DNA of 64,000 bases from Phyllostachys edulis (lineage: Eukaryota > Streptophyta > Magnoliopsida > Poales > Poaceae): NCBI GenBank assembly GCA_036346405.1, contig CM070566.1, positions 46,473,452 through 46,537,451 on the forward strand, written 5' to 3'. Below the pieces are notes generated by a model, which saw only the letters and a list, made by a program, of their open reading frames with translations, did no database searches and was not told where the DNA came from. The position numbers were made by a program, and so were the translations under genes. Positions 35,670-46,769 of this stretch are shown in pieces. Each line of letters starts with the position of its first letter. The first letter of the stretch is position 1.

Positions 35670-36676
35670 TCCGGGAATGACATTCCTATGCTGGAATCCG
35701 TTAAGGCATCATTGAAAAATACTTTTTCTATAAAGGACCTAGGAGAGGCAGCATATATCTTGGGGATAAAGATCTATAGAGATAGATCAAGAAGGCTAAT
35801 TGGATTAAGCCAAAGTACTTATATTGACAAGGTGTTGATTCGGTTCAACATGCAAGATGCCAAGAAAGGGTTCTTGCCTATGTCATATGGCATAAGTCTT
35901 AGCAAGAGTCAGTGTCCTTCGACAACTGATGAACGAGACCGTATGAGTGGTATTCCATATGTTTTAGCTATTGGATCTATCATGTACACCATGACATGTA
36001 CACGACTAGATGTATCATATGCTCTAAGTGTTACGAGTAGATACCAAGCTGATCCCGGTGAAGGTCACTAGACAGCTGTAAAAAATATTAAGCTGATCCC
36101 GGTGAAGGTCACTAGACAGCTGTAAAAAATATTCTTAAGTACTTAAGAAGGACTAAGGATGCGTTCCTAGTTTATGGCGGTGATGAAGAGCTCATTATAA
36201 ATGGTTACACCGATGCAAGCTTCCAAACCGACAAAGATGATTATCGTTCGCAATCTAGTTTTGTATTCATTTTGAATGGAGGAGCAGTAAGCTGGAAAAG
36301 TTCTAAGCAAGAGACGGTTGCTGATTCTATGACGGAGGCCAAGTACATTGTGGCTTCTAAAGCCGCGAAAGAAGGTGTTTGGATAAGGAATTTCATTGCT
36401 GAGTTAGGTGTGGTTCCGAGTGCCTTGAGCCCAATGGATCTCTATTGTGACAATAATGAAGCCATCGCGCAGGCTAAGGAGCCTAGATCCCATCAGAAGT
36501 CCAAACATATACTCAGGCGTTATCATCTTATTCACGAATTGGTGGATAGAGGAGATGTTAAGATATGCAAAATTCATACGGATTTAAATGTTGCTGATCC
36601 ATTGACAAAGTCTCTCACACAGCCAAAGCATGAGGCGCACACAAGAGCTATTGGTATTAGATACCTAAATAATTGA
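35670..36676 (+). pseudogene. Copia reverse transcriptase / RNase H, 5'-truncated
   Basis: From GNDIPMLESVKASL the frame follows a Ty1/Copia polyprotein: SIKDLGEAAYILGIKIYRD, SMYTMTCTRLDVSYAL-like residues, and then RNase H with GYTDASFQTDKDD (about 36205), SWKSSKQETVADSMTEAKYI (about 36290) and LYCDNNEAIAQAKEP (about 36440). The reading ends at 36676. It starts just after the catalytic YVDD region, so the 5' part of the element is missing. A 44-bp tandem duplication (36046-36133) introduces a stop and a frame shift between the reverse transcriptase and RNase H parts. Confidence 0.85.
36046..36133. repeat. 44-bp tandem duplication in Copia pol
   Basis: AAGCTGATCCCGGTGAAGG starts at 36046 and again at 36090, with identical 44-bp units. 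The length is not a multiple of three, so it disrupts pol. Confidence 0.9.
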
Positions 36677-36696
36677 CTCTAGTGCAAGTGGGTGAC

Positions 36697-37450
36697 TGTT
36701 GGAAATATGCCTTAGAGGCAATCATAGAGATGATTATATTTCGTTATGTTCATAACATTGGATAATATGTTATCTTGTTCCTAGAATAATATCGATAATA
36801 TTTATTATCAAGTATGTGACTTGATTGTGAAACACTATATTTCTACGATGATTATTTTTAAACGTTCCCTGGTCGGAAACATATGAGAACACATATGAAT
36901 AGACTAGCATATGTATTGGTTGCTGACTATATTTCACAGGTCATAGATATGGAGATATCAAACCAATAATATGGACATATATTAGAGAACATGGTGTTGG
37001 ATCAGACCCACCTTGAGACACTGTTGAGATTGTTATGATTTCATGTGTCATCAGTTGGTCTCAAGCAATGATGATGTGTAATCCTTAGACCTGAGATCAG
37101 CATGGTTTCCTACATGTGTAATAGCACTTTTAAGGGTTGCCAAACGCTACTCGTAACTGGGTAGTTATAAAGGTAACTTTTGGGTATGCTATGAAATGTG
37201 CAGAGAGATGTGACTGGTCAGATATGATATTTGCCCCTCCTAATATAACAGGAGAGATGTCTCTGGGCCCCTCGTTTGGTTGAATAAAGAAAGTGCATGG
37301 CCATGCCACTAGTGGTCGAAGTGTCAACCACATTAAGTTATTCGACACTTGATCGACAAAGTATTGAACAGTCCATGGATGACAAATAATCCCACCTGGA
37401 GTTCAACCAGATGTCGTGAGGCAAAGGGATAACACGCAAACAGCTCGTTC
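36697..37450 (+). repeat. Copia 3' LTR (Angela-like start)
   Basis: TGTTGGAAATATGCCTTAGAGG at 36697 follows the pol stop by 20 bp, with a purine-rich CAAGTGGGTGAC in between. This is the well-known start of a grass Copia LTR group. The right boundary is not resolved; I place it before the GACCTCC-rich sequence near 37500. No 5' LTR is found in the window. Confidence 0.7.
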
Positions 37451-38315
37451 AGTTCGACCAGATAGTACGGCTAATATCATTTCTCCACGTGTAGGGATAA
37501 CCGCTTTCTAGGACCTCCTCTGCCTAGGACCTCCTCATCCTGGGATGGTCTGGGAGTGGTCCTAGAGTGGTCCAAGAGTGGTCCTGGAGTGGTCCTAAAG
37601 AAGCCTATCGAGGAGGTCCAATAGGACATCTCGAAGCTGGTCGATAACTGTTCGTATGGAGATACGAGCAGGTCATAGACTGGTTGGAGCTGGTCGTGGA
37701 CTGGTCGAACGTAATCGTTAACTGGTCGTGACTAGATATGAGCTGGTCATAAGTGATAAAGACCTGGTAATAGATCATATTGCATTAAGGTTCGTCTGAT
37801 ATATTCTATGTGTGTTCAGGAATACGCACCCCTGTTGGTCTCTCAAAGAAGTCCAACTAAGATTACCATCCTAAGGTGATCAAAGGTACATGTCAACATG
37901 TCGAGTGCAAAGATTCAAGGATTCATACGGTTGAGTAGGCATTTAGCTATTTCCCAAACTATTTTTATAAAATTAGCCATGCATGTTGGTATAAAACAAT
38001 ATAGTTTTGTAGACTGGGTACAACATGATCAATCCTTCCTTGAAGAGCTGAAATTCTTCGATAGAGGTCACCGAATCCAATAACTCTTTAGAGAAGCTGG
38101 GTTCTACACGTGCGAAAAGAGCCGAATAAATGCAATAAATCCCAACAAAACCAAAAACTAACAAACTAGAACTAAAAGAAAAGGTTCTGGATTAAGATGA
38201 ATTCGAAACAAGCTTTCGGGAGGAGGTCCAACTGAGAGAGAGATCGAGGGAGGTCCTGAGCGAGAGCAAGAGAGTTGGGGTGAGGCTAAAGAAGATGAAG
38301 GAGGGCATGCTCAGG

Positions 38316-38324
38316 CTTTTTATA
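38316..38324 (-). promoter_or_regulatory. TATA box of the antisense LTR
   Basis: TATAAAAAG on the minus strand is followed downstream by CCTGAGCATGCCCTCC and a CT-rich leader, as expected at an LTR core promoter. Confidence 0.45.
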
Positions 38325-38437
38325 GAGAGTCGTTGAGAGACTCAAAGGTGCATGAGTTCAACGGCAGGTGAACGAGGAGATTGGGGCAAGTAGGGGAGGA
38401 GACAAGAAAGAGAGCAGGTACTACAGAAGCGATAACA

Positions 38438-39829
38438 CACTACTACAAAACAGCCTATAGTAGACACCCTATCACAGACGGTTCCTTTGGAACCGTCTGT
38501 GTTGGGTCGATTCGAACTGCGGGTGGCGGCGGGCGACTATCACAGAGCGGTATTTTTAGAACCGCTGCGCGATAGTCATCTATCACGAGCGGTTCATTAA
38601 TAGAAGCGTGCGTGAATTATCCTGAGCGGTTCTATTCACAAGCCGTGCAGTGATAATCCACCAATCACGAGCGGTTACGAATAAGAACCGCTGCAGCGAT
38701 AATTAGTTATCACTGAGCGGTTCTAATTAAGAACCGTTTGTGATATCTGCTATCCTCTGCGCGCTTACTTGCCTTCCGCCTGCCAGCCGCTTGCTGAGGC
38801 TCGTGTCCTGAGCGGTTCTATTAAAAAGCTGTTTGTGATAGGTGCTATCCTGAGCGGTTCTTAACAAGAACCGTCTCTGATTGATTAGGCGAAGCGAAAA
38901 TTTAAACATAATGGGCGGGCTGCGAAACTCGCTTATATAACCTCCATCTCCTCCTCCTCTGCGGTCTCTCCTCCTCACAGCTCATACCTCCATCTCCTCC
39001 TGCCGTTTCTCCTCCTCACACCTTGCGCCTGGCCTCCGTCGAGCTTGTCGCCGGGCCTCCTCCAACTCGTCCCGCCTAATCGTCCACCGGCCTCATCGTC
39101 ACCTCATCGCCTTGGCCTCCTCCACTTAAATCGCCCGGCCTCCCGACCTCACTCTCTCTACTCTCCCCTTTTCTTTGTGATGTGGATTCTTGAGTTGATG
39201 CTCTTGTGATGTGGGTGATGCTCTTGTGATGTGTGTAGTTCATGTTGAGTTATTTGGTTTGGGCAAAAATATAGATGGTAGATCGCGCACCGTTCGGTAA
39301 AATCATCATAACTTTTGCATCGAACTCCGATTGCGGCGTTCTTTGGCTCGTTGGAAAGCTAACGAAAAGCTCAATCCGAAAATCCATAAGTCAAATTCTC
39401 TTGCGAGGTCTCGAAAAAGTGAAAACCCCAAAAAGGTCGTTTAGGGCCTCTAAGCGGCCTCTGAAGTTTTAGCGGCCGTTTTGGTTTTTTTGCGAAAAAG
39501 GCTATCACGAGCGGTTCTAAGCAAGAACCGTGCAGGAACTCATCGCGACGGTTGAATAAGAACCGCTCGTGATAACTTTACCTGAGCGGTTTTTGATGAA
39601 AACCGTCGTGATATTCTCGGATCCTGAGCGGTTTTTTAAAACCGCGTGATAATAGCCTTCTTCCGACACGGTTTCAACAAAAACCGTGCGTGATAGTCGC
39701 GTATCATCACGAGCGGTTTTGAACCGCTCAGTGATAACTCTGTTATCACAGACCAACAAATATAGGCGGTTGGAAAGCGTTGCGTGATGACGATTCGAAC
39801 CGTGCGTGATGAGGCTTCCTGTAGTAGTG
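38438..39829. mobile_element. Small CACTA element (MITE-like)
   Basis: The left end is CACTACTACAAAACAG (38438) and the right end CTTCCTGTAGTAGTG (39829). The target duplication ACA is perfect (38435-38437 and 39830-39832). Subterminal arrays use GAGCGGTT / AACCG motifs at 38470-38890 and 39505-39815. The core (38900-39480) is CT-rich then AT-rich, with no transposase. The termini match those of the element at 7644-15464, so that family's transposase could mobilise it. Confidence 0.9.
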
Positions 39830-39956
39830 ACATTTAATGCGACACAACATCATTTAATACGTGAGGACCTTTGCGTCTGCAGTGACGCGACTGATAGATG
39901 GGGCTAGCCAAAACTCGGGAGGGTGGTCCAACCAAAAGGGAGGTCGAGGGAGGTCC

Positions 39957-40145
39957 CGAGGATACAACAAAAGGGATACAGGAGGTCCTTAGGATACGAT
40001 AAAAGGGATAAAGGAGGTCCTGAGGATACGATAAAAGGGATACAGGAGGTCCTGAGGAGGTCCTAAGGAGGAGGTCCTGACGATACGACAAAAGGGATAC
40101 AGGAGGTCCTGAGGATACGACAAAAGGGATACATGAGGTCCTAAG
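39957..40145. repeat. Short tandem array in the antisense LTR
   Basis: Five imperfect units of about 34 bp contain GATACGA(T/C)AAAAGGGATAC followed by AGGAGGTCCT. The last part of each unit is the GGAGGTC motif shared with the large LTRs. Confidence 0.75.
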
Positions 40146-40432
40146 GAGGTGGTCGCGGTCAAAGTCGGGGGAGGTCATGACCCAAGGGGAGATCGTGAAT
40201 AGGGGACAAAAGGGGAGGTCGTGACTGAGAGGGAAAGAGAACTCAACTCCAGAGAACTCTAACAGACTCAAAAGGAACCAAACTTTAGGATTAGTTGAAG
40301 TTTGATTTAGTCATTTAAACCACTTTTAATTCCAAAATCTCAAGTTAAGCTTTAGAAATTCAACAAAACCAAATGGTTATTTTTATTTTGAAAATTTTCA
40401 AAAAGGCTCAGAAAATCGGGATGTTACAAAAA

Positions 40433-40863
40433 CAAAGTAAATAAATCTTGTAGAGAGAACCAAAATAACGGTGATGAAGCAATCATGACAGGAGAGAAAA
40501 GATTTGGCCAAGCCGATCGCAAATTTCTTAAACACGACCTCAAAAGAGTACAAGGGATTGCTCGCTCTCCCACAACCCTCTCGAACCTTTTAGGACACTC
40601 GGATCCTTTCCCTATACAAGAATCTAGTGCTAAAAGAACCACCTAGCTTTTAATCCTCTCGTGTGTATCTACTTTGGATGAGTTCAAGTGCTTGGCTTGA
40701 GGCTTTCTTGGATTCTCCATGGCCACACCTCATAGTTTTATATAGTCCTAATCCTCCTCCAAAGTGAAGTAGGAATCCTAATCCAATTAGGATTCATCTA
40801 GAAAGCCTTGTAACACACATCTCCAAGTCCTAGTAGGATTAGGATGAGTTATCTTACTCAACA
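40433..40863 (-). repeat. 3' LTR of the gag-only Copia element
   Basis: It begins on the minus strand with TGTTGAGTAAGATAAC at 40863 and is similar to 42531-43259. The inner 100 bp seen in the 5' LTR (GAGCGTGCACGATATG and onward) is missing, consistent with truncation at the neighbouring LTR. Confidence 0.7.
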
Positions 40864-41325
40864 ATCTTCACCTTGACTATTATCTGTTGAAGTTATCGTG
40901 CTCCTCCAAAAATTATCTCCAAGCCGGCTTCGCTTTTTTTCTCTCCCACCACAGGGGCTCATGCACATCACTGTAATGTGCATGTCGGTGTCCAGGCTAG
41001 TCTACCCGGACCCTCCATCTGAGAACTCTTTTGTTGTATAGTTGGGTTAAACACACTTCCTGTTCCTACAACACTTTATGCCATAAGTTTGTACCGCCTC
41101 CGAGCTCCACCTACTCGTCGGTACCACGCTTCCTTCTTCCAACAGCTCGCACCTTCGCATTAGCGTCTGCTAGATTTTGCAACCGTCTTTACAGTTCCAC
41201 AGATAATTGCAAATGAGATCTTAGTATCTACCATTGACGAGATGGTTTCCTTCTCCTGATTAGGATTTTTATCAGACCTCTCATTGATTGCTCTTCCCTG
41301 ATAATTACTCATCAATCGGTATCAT
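40864..41325. other. Non-coding internal part of the Copia element
   Basis: Sequence between the protease stop and the 3' LTR. No pol domain is found. A 12-bp inverted pair (TGCACATCACTG / ATGTGCATG region, 40965-40985) is the only structure noticed. Confidence 0.35.
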
Positions 41326-42450
41326 TCATTGCTCCAGATACTTTTTTATGATTACCTGCCCTTTGCAAGTAACTCGCATCACTCCACCTCGAAGTGATAC
41401 CTCACAACATTTGAATTCAAGCGACGTCACAGATATTAGATTCTTATTTAAACCAGGAACATACTGAACTCCCAACAATGTGTGATGTGCTCCATTATAC
41501 ATCTCCAATGTAATAGTTCTCACCTCAGTAATTGCATACTTCTTGCAATCCGCTAAGTGAATAGTTCCATGTGCCGAGCGTAAAGATCCTTCGTCAAACA
41601 TCTCCCGCACTGAACATGTATGGAAGCAATAACTTGAATCTAATATCCATCCATGAGAAATACCTGATTGACTGACGATTAGTACGTCCGAATTATTTTT
41701 CGCTCCCACCACTGAGCATACACCCCTCATTTGCTTCAAATGTGGACAATCCTTTATTGTATGACCTTCCTCGTCACATAGATAGCATACGTGTGTGTCC
41801 TTGATCTTGTTCTTCTTCTTGATGTGACTTTTGCTTTTGCCTACAACACCTACGGTAGCCAATGCTTGATCACCCAAGGATGATGAATCTAATGGCTTCT
41901 TCAAGGACTCTGTCTCCAATAGATATGTCACTATCTCATTAAAGTTGAAAGTATTTTTTCCGATGAGAATATTCTTCACCAATTGATCCCATGATGGTGG
42001 TAGAGATGACACCAATTTTACGACCTTGTCGTTCTTCTCATTTTTTTCATCCACACTAGTCAGTTGTGTGATAAGCTTGTTAAAGATATTGAGATGGTCA
42101 ACGAACCGTGTGTCTTTCTCCATGCGCAACCTTTATAGTTACCACTTCAGTATCTATCGGTTTGTCAGCAACTTTTCCACATGTAATTCTTCTAAGTCAC
42201 TCCATAATTTCTTCGGTGAATTTTCCTTAATCATCGAGTACTTAACCTCAGCGGAGAGACATAGACGGATTGTACTAACAGTCTTCTGCTCCATCACCTT
42301 CCATTCTTCAATGGACATCTTTTCTTGTTTGTCCCCTTCAAGAACATCGATTAACTCTTACCGAATAAGGACATCATTTACCACACATTGCCATATACTG
42401 AAATTTCCTCCGCCGTTAAATTTCTCTACTTGATTCCACATCATCGACAT
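41326..42450 (-). pseudogene. Copia gag-protease protein
   Basis: The first ATG is at 42450 (MSMMWNQVEKFNG, a typical Copia gag start). A TAA about 30 codons on and a stop near 42130 interrupt it. The clean frame 42129-41326 (267 codons) has a gag helix region (DHLNIFNKLITQLTS, LPPSWDQLV), a CCHC zinc knuckle (CYLCDEEGHTIKDC, about 41780), and a protease-like WILDSS block (about 41650). The usual Asp-Ser/Thr-Gly triad reads Asp-Ser-Ser. A pre-integrase block (YVPGLNKNLISV, about 41450) follows, then the stop. Gag packages element RNA, and non-autonomous copies commonly keep it. Confidence 0.8.
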
Positions 42451-42515
42451 CGATCCTGATTTTGTGCCACCTGACGCTTTGCCGATATTCTCACAAATCA
42501 GATTAATCTAGCATT

Positions 42516-42530
42516 GGCTCTGATAGCACT
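42516..42530 (-). other. Primer-binding site of the Copia element
   Basis: AGTGCTATCAGAGCC on the minus strand follows the LTR end ATAACA directly. It matches the initiator-Met tRNA primer site with one change. Confidence 0.75.
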
Positions 42531-43259
42531 TGTTATACTTTGATATCCCTTTTTATGCGCAGCAACCTCCAGATTGGTTTAGAGTTGCGAGATACGGTAC
42601 GAGCGTGCACGATATGAATCCAGTAGAGAGAACCTAATAACTACAACGAGAGAGAAAGATTTGGCAAAACCGACCTCAAATTTCTTAAGCACAACCTCAA
42701 AAGAGTATAAGGGATTTTCGCTCTCTCACAACTCTCTCGAACCTTTTAGAACGCTCAGATCCTTACCCTATACAAGAATCTAGTGCTAAAGAATAACCTA
42801 GCCTCTAATCCTCTCGTAAACCTCTTGGATGAGTTCATTTGTGGCTTGTATTCTTTATAACCACCCCTCGTTGCTTTATATATTGTCCCATAATTCTCCT
42901 CTAAAAAGAAGTAGGAATCCTAATCTTAACATAATTAAAAGGTATTATTGATGATTTGCCATTAAGTTTATGTGCAATTACCAAAATATCACTCCATGTC
43001 TCATTAACATGTGGGGCTTGAGGCCACATGTCAGTGAGACATGGAGTGACATTTTGGCAATTGCACTGAACTAGTGTGGCAAATCTGCAAATGCCCCTAA
43101 TTAAAATAGGAATTCTAAGGGCTACATGTCAGTGAGACATGGAGTGACATTTTGGCAATTGCACATGAACTAGTGTGGCAAATCTGCAAATGCCCCTAAT
43201 TAAAATAGGAATTCTTGTAGAACACATTTCTAAGTCCTAATAGGTTAAGATACTCAACA
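42531..43259 (-). repeat. 5' LTR of the Copia element, with insertion
   Basis: It starts TGTTGAGTATC at 43259 and ends ATAACA at 42531. It is about 300 bp longer than the 3' LTR because of the MITE-like hairpin at 42935-43215. Confidence 0.8.
42935..43215. repeat. MITE-like hairpin with a duplicated arm
   Basis: GCAATTACCAAAATATCACTCC...CATGTGG pairs with CCACATGTCAGTGAGACATG...GGCAATTGCAC across a short loop (centre about 43018). The right arm plus TAATTAAAATAGGAATTCT is tandemly repeated with a period of 98 bp (43026 and 43124). Confidence 0.75.
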
Positions 43260-44949
43260 AAATCTTTTAACCCTAACCACTAACTAAGCTACCCTAAGTT
43301 CCTACCAGAGTCCAGAGCCATCAACTATGCACTATATGAACACTGGCCACACATGGACAGTGTCTGGACTCCGGGCAAACAGCATACCCAAATAGCAACC
43401 AGAACTACAGAATACAACCTAAGAATTATGTAGTCTGGAAACTTTGGCTGCAAATAGAAAGGAATTGGAAGTTGGTTTGGTACAGGATTTACGTCGACCA
43501 TACGATGTGCACGCAGAATGACATACGATGTTGGTGACGGGTTGGCCATGACGCCATGGATCACCGAAGCACTGCCGCCTTCCAACCGTCTATCCCCTCC
43601 TCCCGCCTAAGTATAGGAACAGGCGAACCTACGATATCGGTGACGGGTTGGCCACGACGCCATGAATCACTGGAGCTCCACCGCCTATCCCCTCCTCTCC
43701 GGGACCGGGAGGCCGCAACACAACAGCTGGTAGCAAGCGGCGGTGAAGAGTAACACAGTACAAAATAAGCTTGAATTTTTTAAAATAAAATTATTTTTAA
43801 AACAAATTACAAAAATAAATAGTCAAAATTTTTTTTTACAAAAATAGGCTACTATGATGTGACTATGGCCCTAACAAGACCAGAGCAGTGTACACGAGGC
43901 GCTATGATGCGGTGGTTGTTCCACTCATTCGATTTGGATCATGCTGTGTATGATCTGAGATTGAGTTGCCTTGCCAATCGAGCACCACATGGCACATATT
44001 GGGAGTTAGTGCAGCTCAAGGGAACAAGGTCATGGTAGTCATATGTACGCATGGCGAGGGAGGAACTGCGAGATTTGATCCTTTTGGCTCAGGCATATAC
44101 CAAGCCCACTCCTGCATCGGTGGCTGAACAAGAAGGGGGATGGTGATGCCAAAGAAAAAGTCGAAGACTCGACCCAAGATCTGGCGCACACAATGGTGAA
44201 GGTCAGGAAGTTCTTGATCTTGTCGTGAAGACCACAGTAGAAGGAGCTCTTTACATGCAGCAAGCTAGTTGGCTTCTTGGCCGCAGTAAGGAGGCGAGAT
44301 CAAAATTTGAACAAGATGGGGTTTTTTGAAAATCACAAGGAAAGTTTGTTGAAAAGAAAATTTTGCGCAAGCCCCCTAACGTTTTTCAAATTACGGTGAA
44401 TTTTGGATTTTTCATCTATTCTTGTAGAATCCCCCTTGGGAATCTGCTTTTTGCGACGGATTAATATGTTTCAGGGTTATTGTATATTTTAGACCATCGG
44501 TTTATGATTGTTTGCTTTAAATTTATTTATTTTGTACAATAACCTTAAATTAATCCTAGAAAGTGAATTTCTAAGGTATATGAGCTTTCATGATTGGCTT
44601 ATCGTTTTGCTTGTGTTAATGTGATCCGTGGACAGATTTTATTATTGATATGCTTGCCATAATTTACTATTAATTTATATTAAAATTGATAGTTAGTGTA
44701 GTTTAGTGGTATTTCAGGCTCCGTGTTAGATCAAGGTGTTGCAATCATCGACGAGTGGCCGGAGATGAGAAAGAAATTTGCTCAGCAGCTGCAGCTAGCG
44801 AGAGTTACCAATCAGTGAGATGAGCATATGTGACGGCCCGGTCAGTAGCCACTGTTGGCTATAGCAACCAAACTAGTACGGCGATTTGGCAAAAGAGGAA
44901 AAATTACGGATATAACCCCCTTCTTTAACACCAGCCACAGTACCAACCC
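43260..44949. other. Intergenic region with a diverged tandem repeat
   Basis: GGTGACGGGTTGGCCATGACGCCATG occurs near 43530 and again near 43640, an imperfect repeat of about 110 bp. The rest is AT-rich with possible exon fragments (43910-44260). No family is recognised. Confidence 0.35.
44718..44818 (+). other. Candidate terminal exon of an unknown gene
   Basis: A good acceptor (GGTATTTCAG) precedes an open segment reading VLDQGVAIIDEWPEMRKKF, then a Gln/Leu-rich end and TGA at 44816. The reading is charged and helical and looks like real protein, but I do not recognise it and cannot connect it to upstream exons. Confidence 0.3.
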
Positions 44950-45289
44950 CACTACTACAGAAAAGGCTTTCACAGACGGTTCAAAAACGTCATCACGAGC
45001 GGTTTCGTGAACCGTCGAGTTTATCGGGTCGATGATGACATGAGGTCATCACGAGCGGTTTTGAACCGTCATGATGTATACTTTCCTGAGCGGTTTGTGG
45101 TTCAAACCGTCTGCGATAAATAATATCACAACGGTTTCATCCTGGCAAATGCGTGATAAGCACATATCCGCAGCGGTTTCATCCACAAATCGTCTATGAT
45201 AAGCACATATCACGAGACGGTTTGACCACAAACCGTCTGTGATAAGCACATATCACGAGCGGTTTGTGGTACTGGAACCGTCTGTGATG

Positions 45290-45994
45290 ACTTTTCTCTA
45301 TAAAGGCCCAGCGTTGGTGCTTGTACCATTAAATCGGCATCATATATATATTACATATATATTGTTAAGTATCTCTCGGCCACTTTGGGGATCGTCCCAT
45401 GACATGAGAAGGATGAGGCGGTAGCCACGGGCAACCTCATTGAGCCCTTGCAAGTATAAAAAGTATGGATGCAAGGAGGCGTTAGGACATCCAATTACGG
45501 ATTGGGCGTCGCTATGTTGAAAAAGTAATCGTTCTTCTTGAGTACTCCGGTGGGAAGTGGCATCATGTATTAGCAACTATCCATTCTTGAGTATGTAATC
45601 GTCTTTAAACCCAACAAGAACACTAAGCAACCATTCTCATATTTCAAAAGAATTCTCAACTTGTTGCTTGGTGTTCTTGTTGGATTTAAAACAATTACAT
45701 GCTCAAGAATTGTTGGTTGCTAATACATGATGCCACTTCCTAAGAATGATCAACGCTACTTTCAACATAGTGAAATCCGTAATTGGATGTCCGACCGCCT
45801 TTTTGCATCCATACTTTTAAACTTACAAGGGCTCAATGAGATTGCCCGTGGATACCGATTCTTCTCATGATGGAATGGTAGGATGATGCAATGGCAGTAG
45901 CCACCGCTGGAGACTTTATAGAGAAGAGATATGAATGGAATGGTAGGATGTACTGCACGCAAGAGGTAGGAGAACTTGACCGCATGAACAAGGG
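45290..45994. other. CACTA interior, inverted copies
   Basis: Segments near 45400-45590 and 45690-45860 are related in inverted orientation: the GATGCAAGGAGGCG...GTAATTGGATGTCC and GTGGGAAGTGGCATCATGTATTAGC blocks appear in both. This is consistent with a foldback. No gene is seen. Confidence 0.4.
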
Positions 45995-46425
45995 GACTAT
46001 TAATATGAACTAATTATCAATTCAATTTCAGCATAAGACTATTGACACCATTACATCACGAGCAAGGGACTATTAATATGAACTAATTATCAATTCAATT
46101 TCAGCATAAGACTATTGACATCATTACATCACACAAGAAGAGGACTATTAATATGAACTAATTATCAATTCAATTTCAGCATAGGACTATTTACATCATT
46201 ACATCACGAGCAAGGGACTATTAATATGAACTAATTATCAATTCAATTTCAGCATAAGACTATTGACATCATTACATCACACAGCAAGAGGACTATTAAT
46301 ATGAACTAATTATCAATTCAATTTCAGCATAAGACTATTTACATCATTACATCATAGAGCAAGAGGACTATTAATATGAACTAATTATCAATTCAATTTC
46401 AGCATAAAACTATTAACATCATTGA
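45995..46425. repeat. Six-copy tandem repeat, 73-75 bp
   Basis: The unit starts GACTATTAATATGAACTAAT at 45995, 46068, 46143, 46216, 46291 and 46366. Spacing is 73, 75, 73, 75 and 75 bp. Units differ mainly in the ACATCAC(GA/ACA)GCAAG segment, and alternate copies share the same variant, so the array grew partly as a dimer. Confidence 0.9.
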
Positions 46426-46769
46426 GCAGTTCATCAGCAAGAGAACAAGACCAAGGGTGTCCAAACCCACCACACAAGTAGTAGCCCTCGGCATCCATCA
46501 TGAGCACTAGCTAGCCATTTTCATCACAAAGCAAGGGGTAGAGAGCAGAGAGGACCTTAGTGCAGTGCAACCACGGTGGCGACCCACCACCACACAACCC
46601 TCATCCATTTTCTTTACCTTGCATAAATCACACAAACATCAGGACACAACTTAAGGCTCATGCATAAAAATCAAACTCAACAAGACATTAAGCTAACAGA
46701 TCTAGAGGAGAATAGAGAGAGGATGGGGAAAGCAAAGCATGGCCAGGGCCATCTAGCGAACCCTAGCAG
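46426..46769. other. Non-coding interior of the CACTA derivative
   Basis: No recognisable gene. A short frame at 46660-46938 is Lys/Arg-rich and overlaps the hairpin repeat, so it is not credible. Confidence 0.35.

Larger units (their letters stand above)
37500..40428 (-). repeat. Antisense Gypsy-type LTR with nested CACTA
   Basis: The right edge reads GGGATGTTACA (40418-40428), the inverse of TGTAACATCCC, so an LTR begins here on the minus strand. GGAGGTC/GACCTCC repeats occur at 37505-37620, 38220-38260 and 39920-40220, including a tandem set of units of about 34 bp (39957-40145, AAAAGGGATACAGGAGGTCC). A minus-strand TATA box lies at 38316-38324. No internal domain is seen, so it is a solo or truncated LTR. 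The left boundary is uncertain. It is related in motif style, but not collinear, to the 5-kb LTRs. Confidence 0.6.
40429..43259 (-). mobile_element. Copia element carrying only gag-protease, minus strand
   Basis: The two LTRs (40433-40863 and 42531-43259) share sequence such as the AGAATCTAGTGC / CTCTCGAACC block. Both outer starts read TGTTGAGTA on the minus strand. A primer site (42516-42530) and a gag-protease reading frame lie between. The internal region is under 1.7 kb and lacks integrase, reverse transcriptase and RNase H, so the element is non-autonomous. Its 3' LTR end abuts the antisense Gypsy-type LTR at 40428 and seems clipped by it. Confidence 0.75.
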
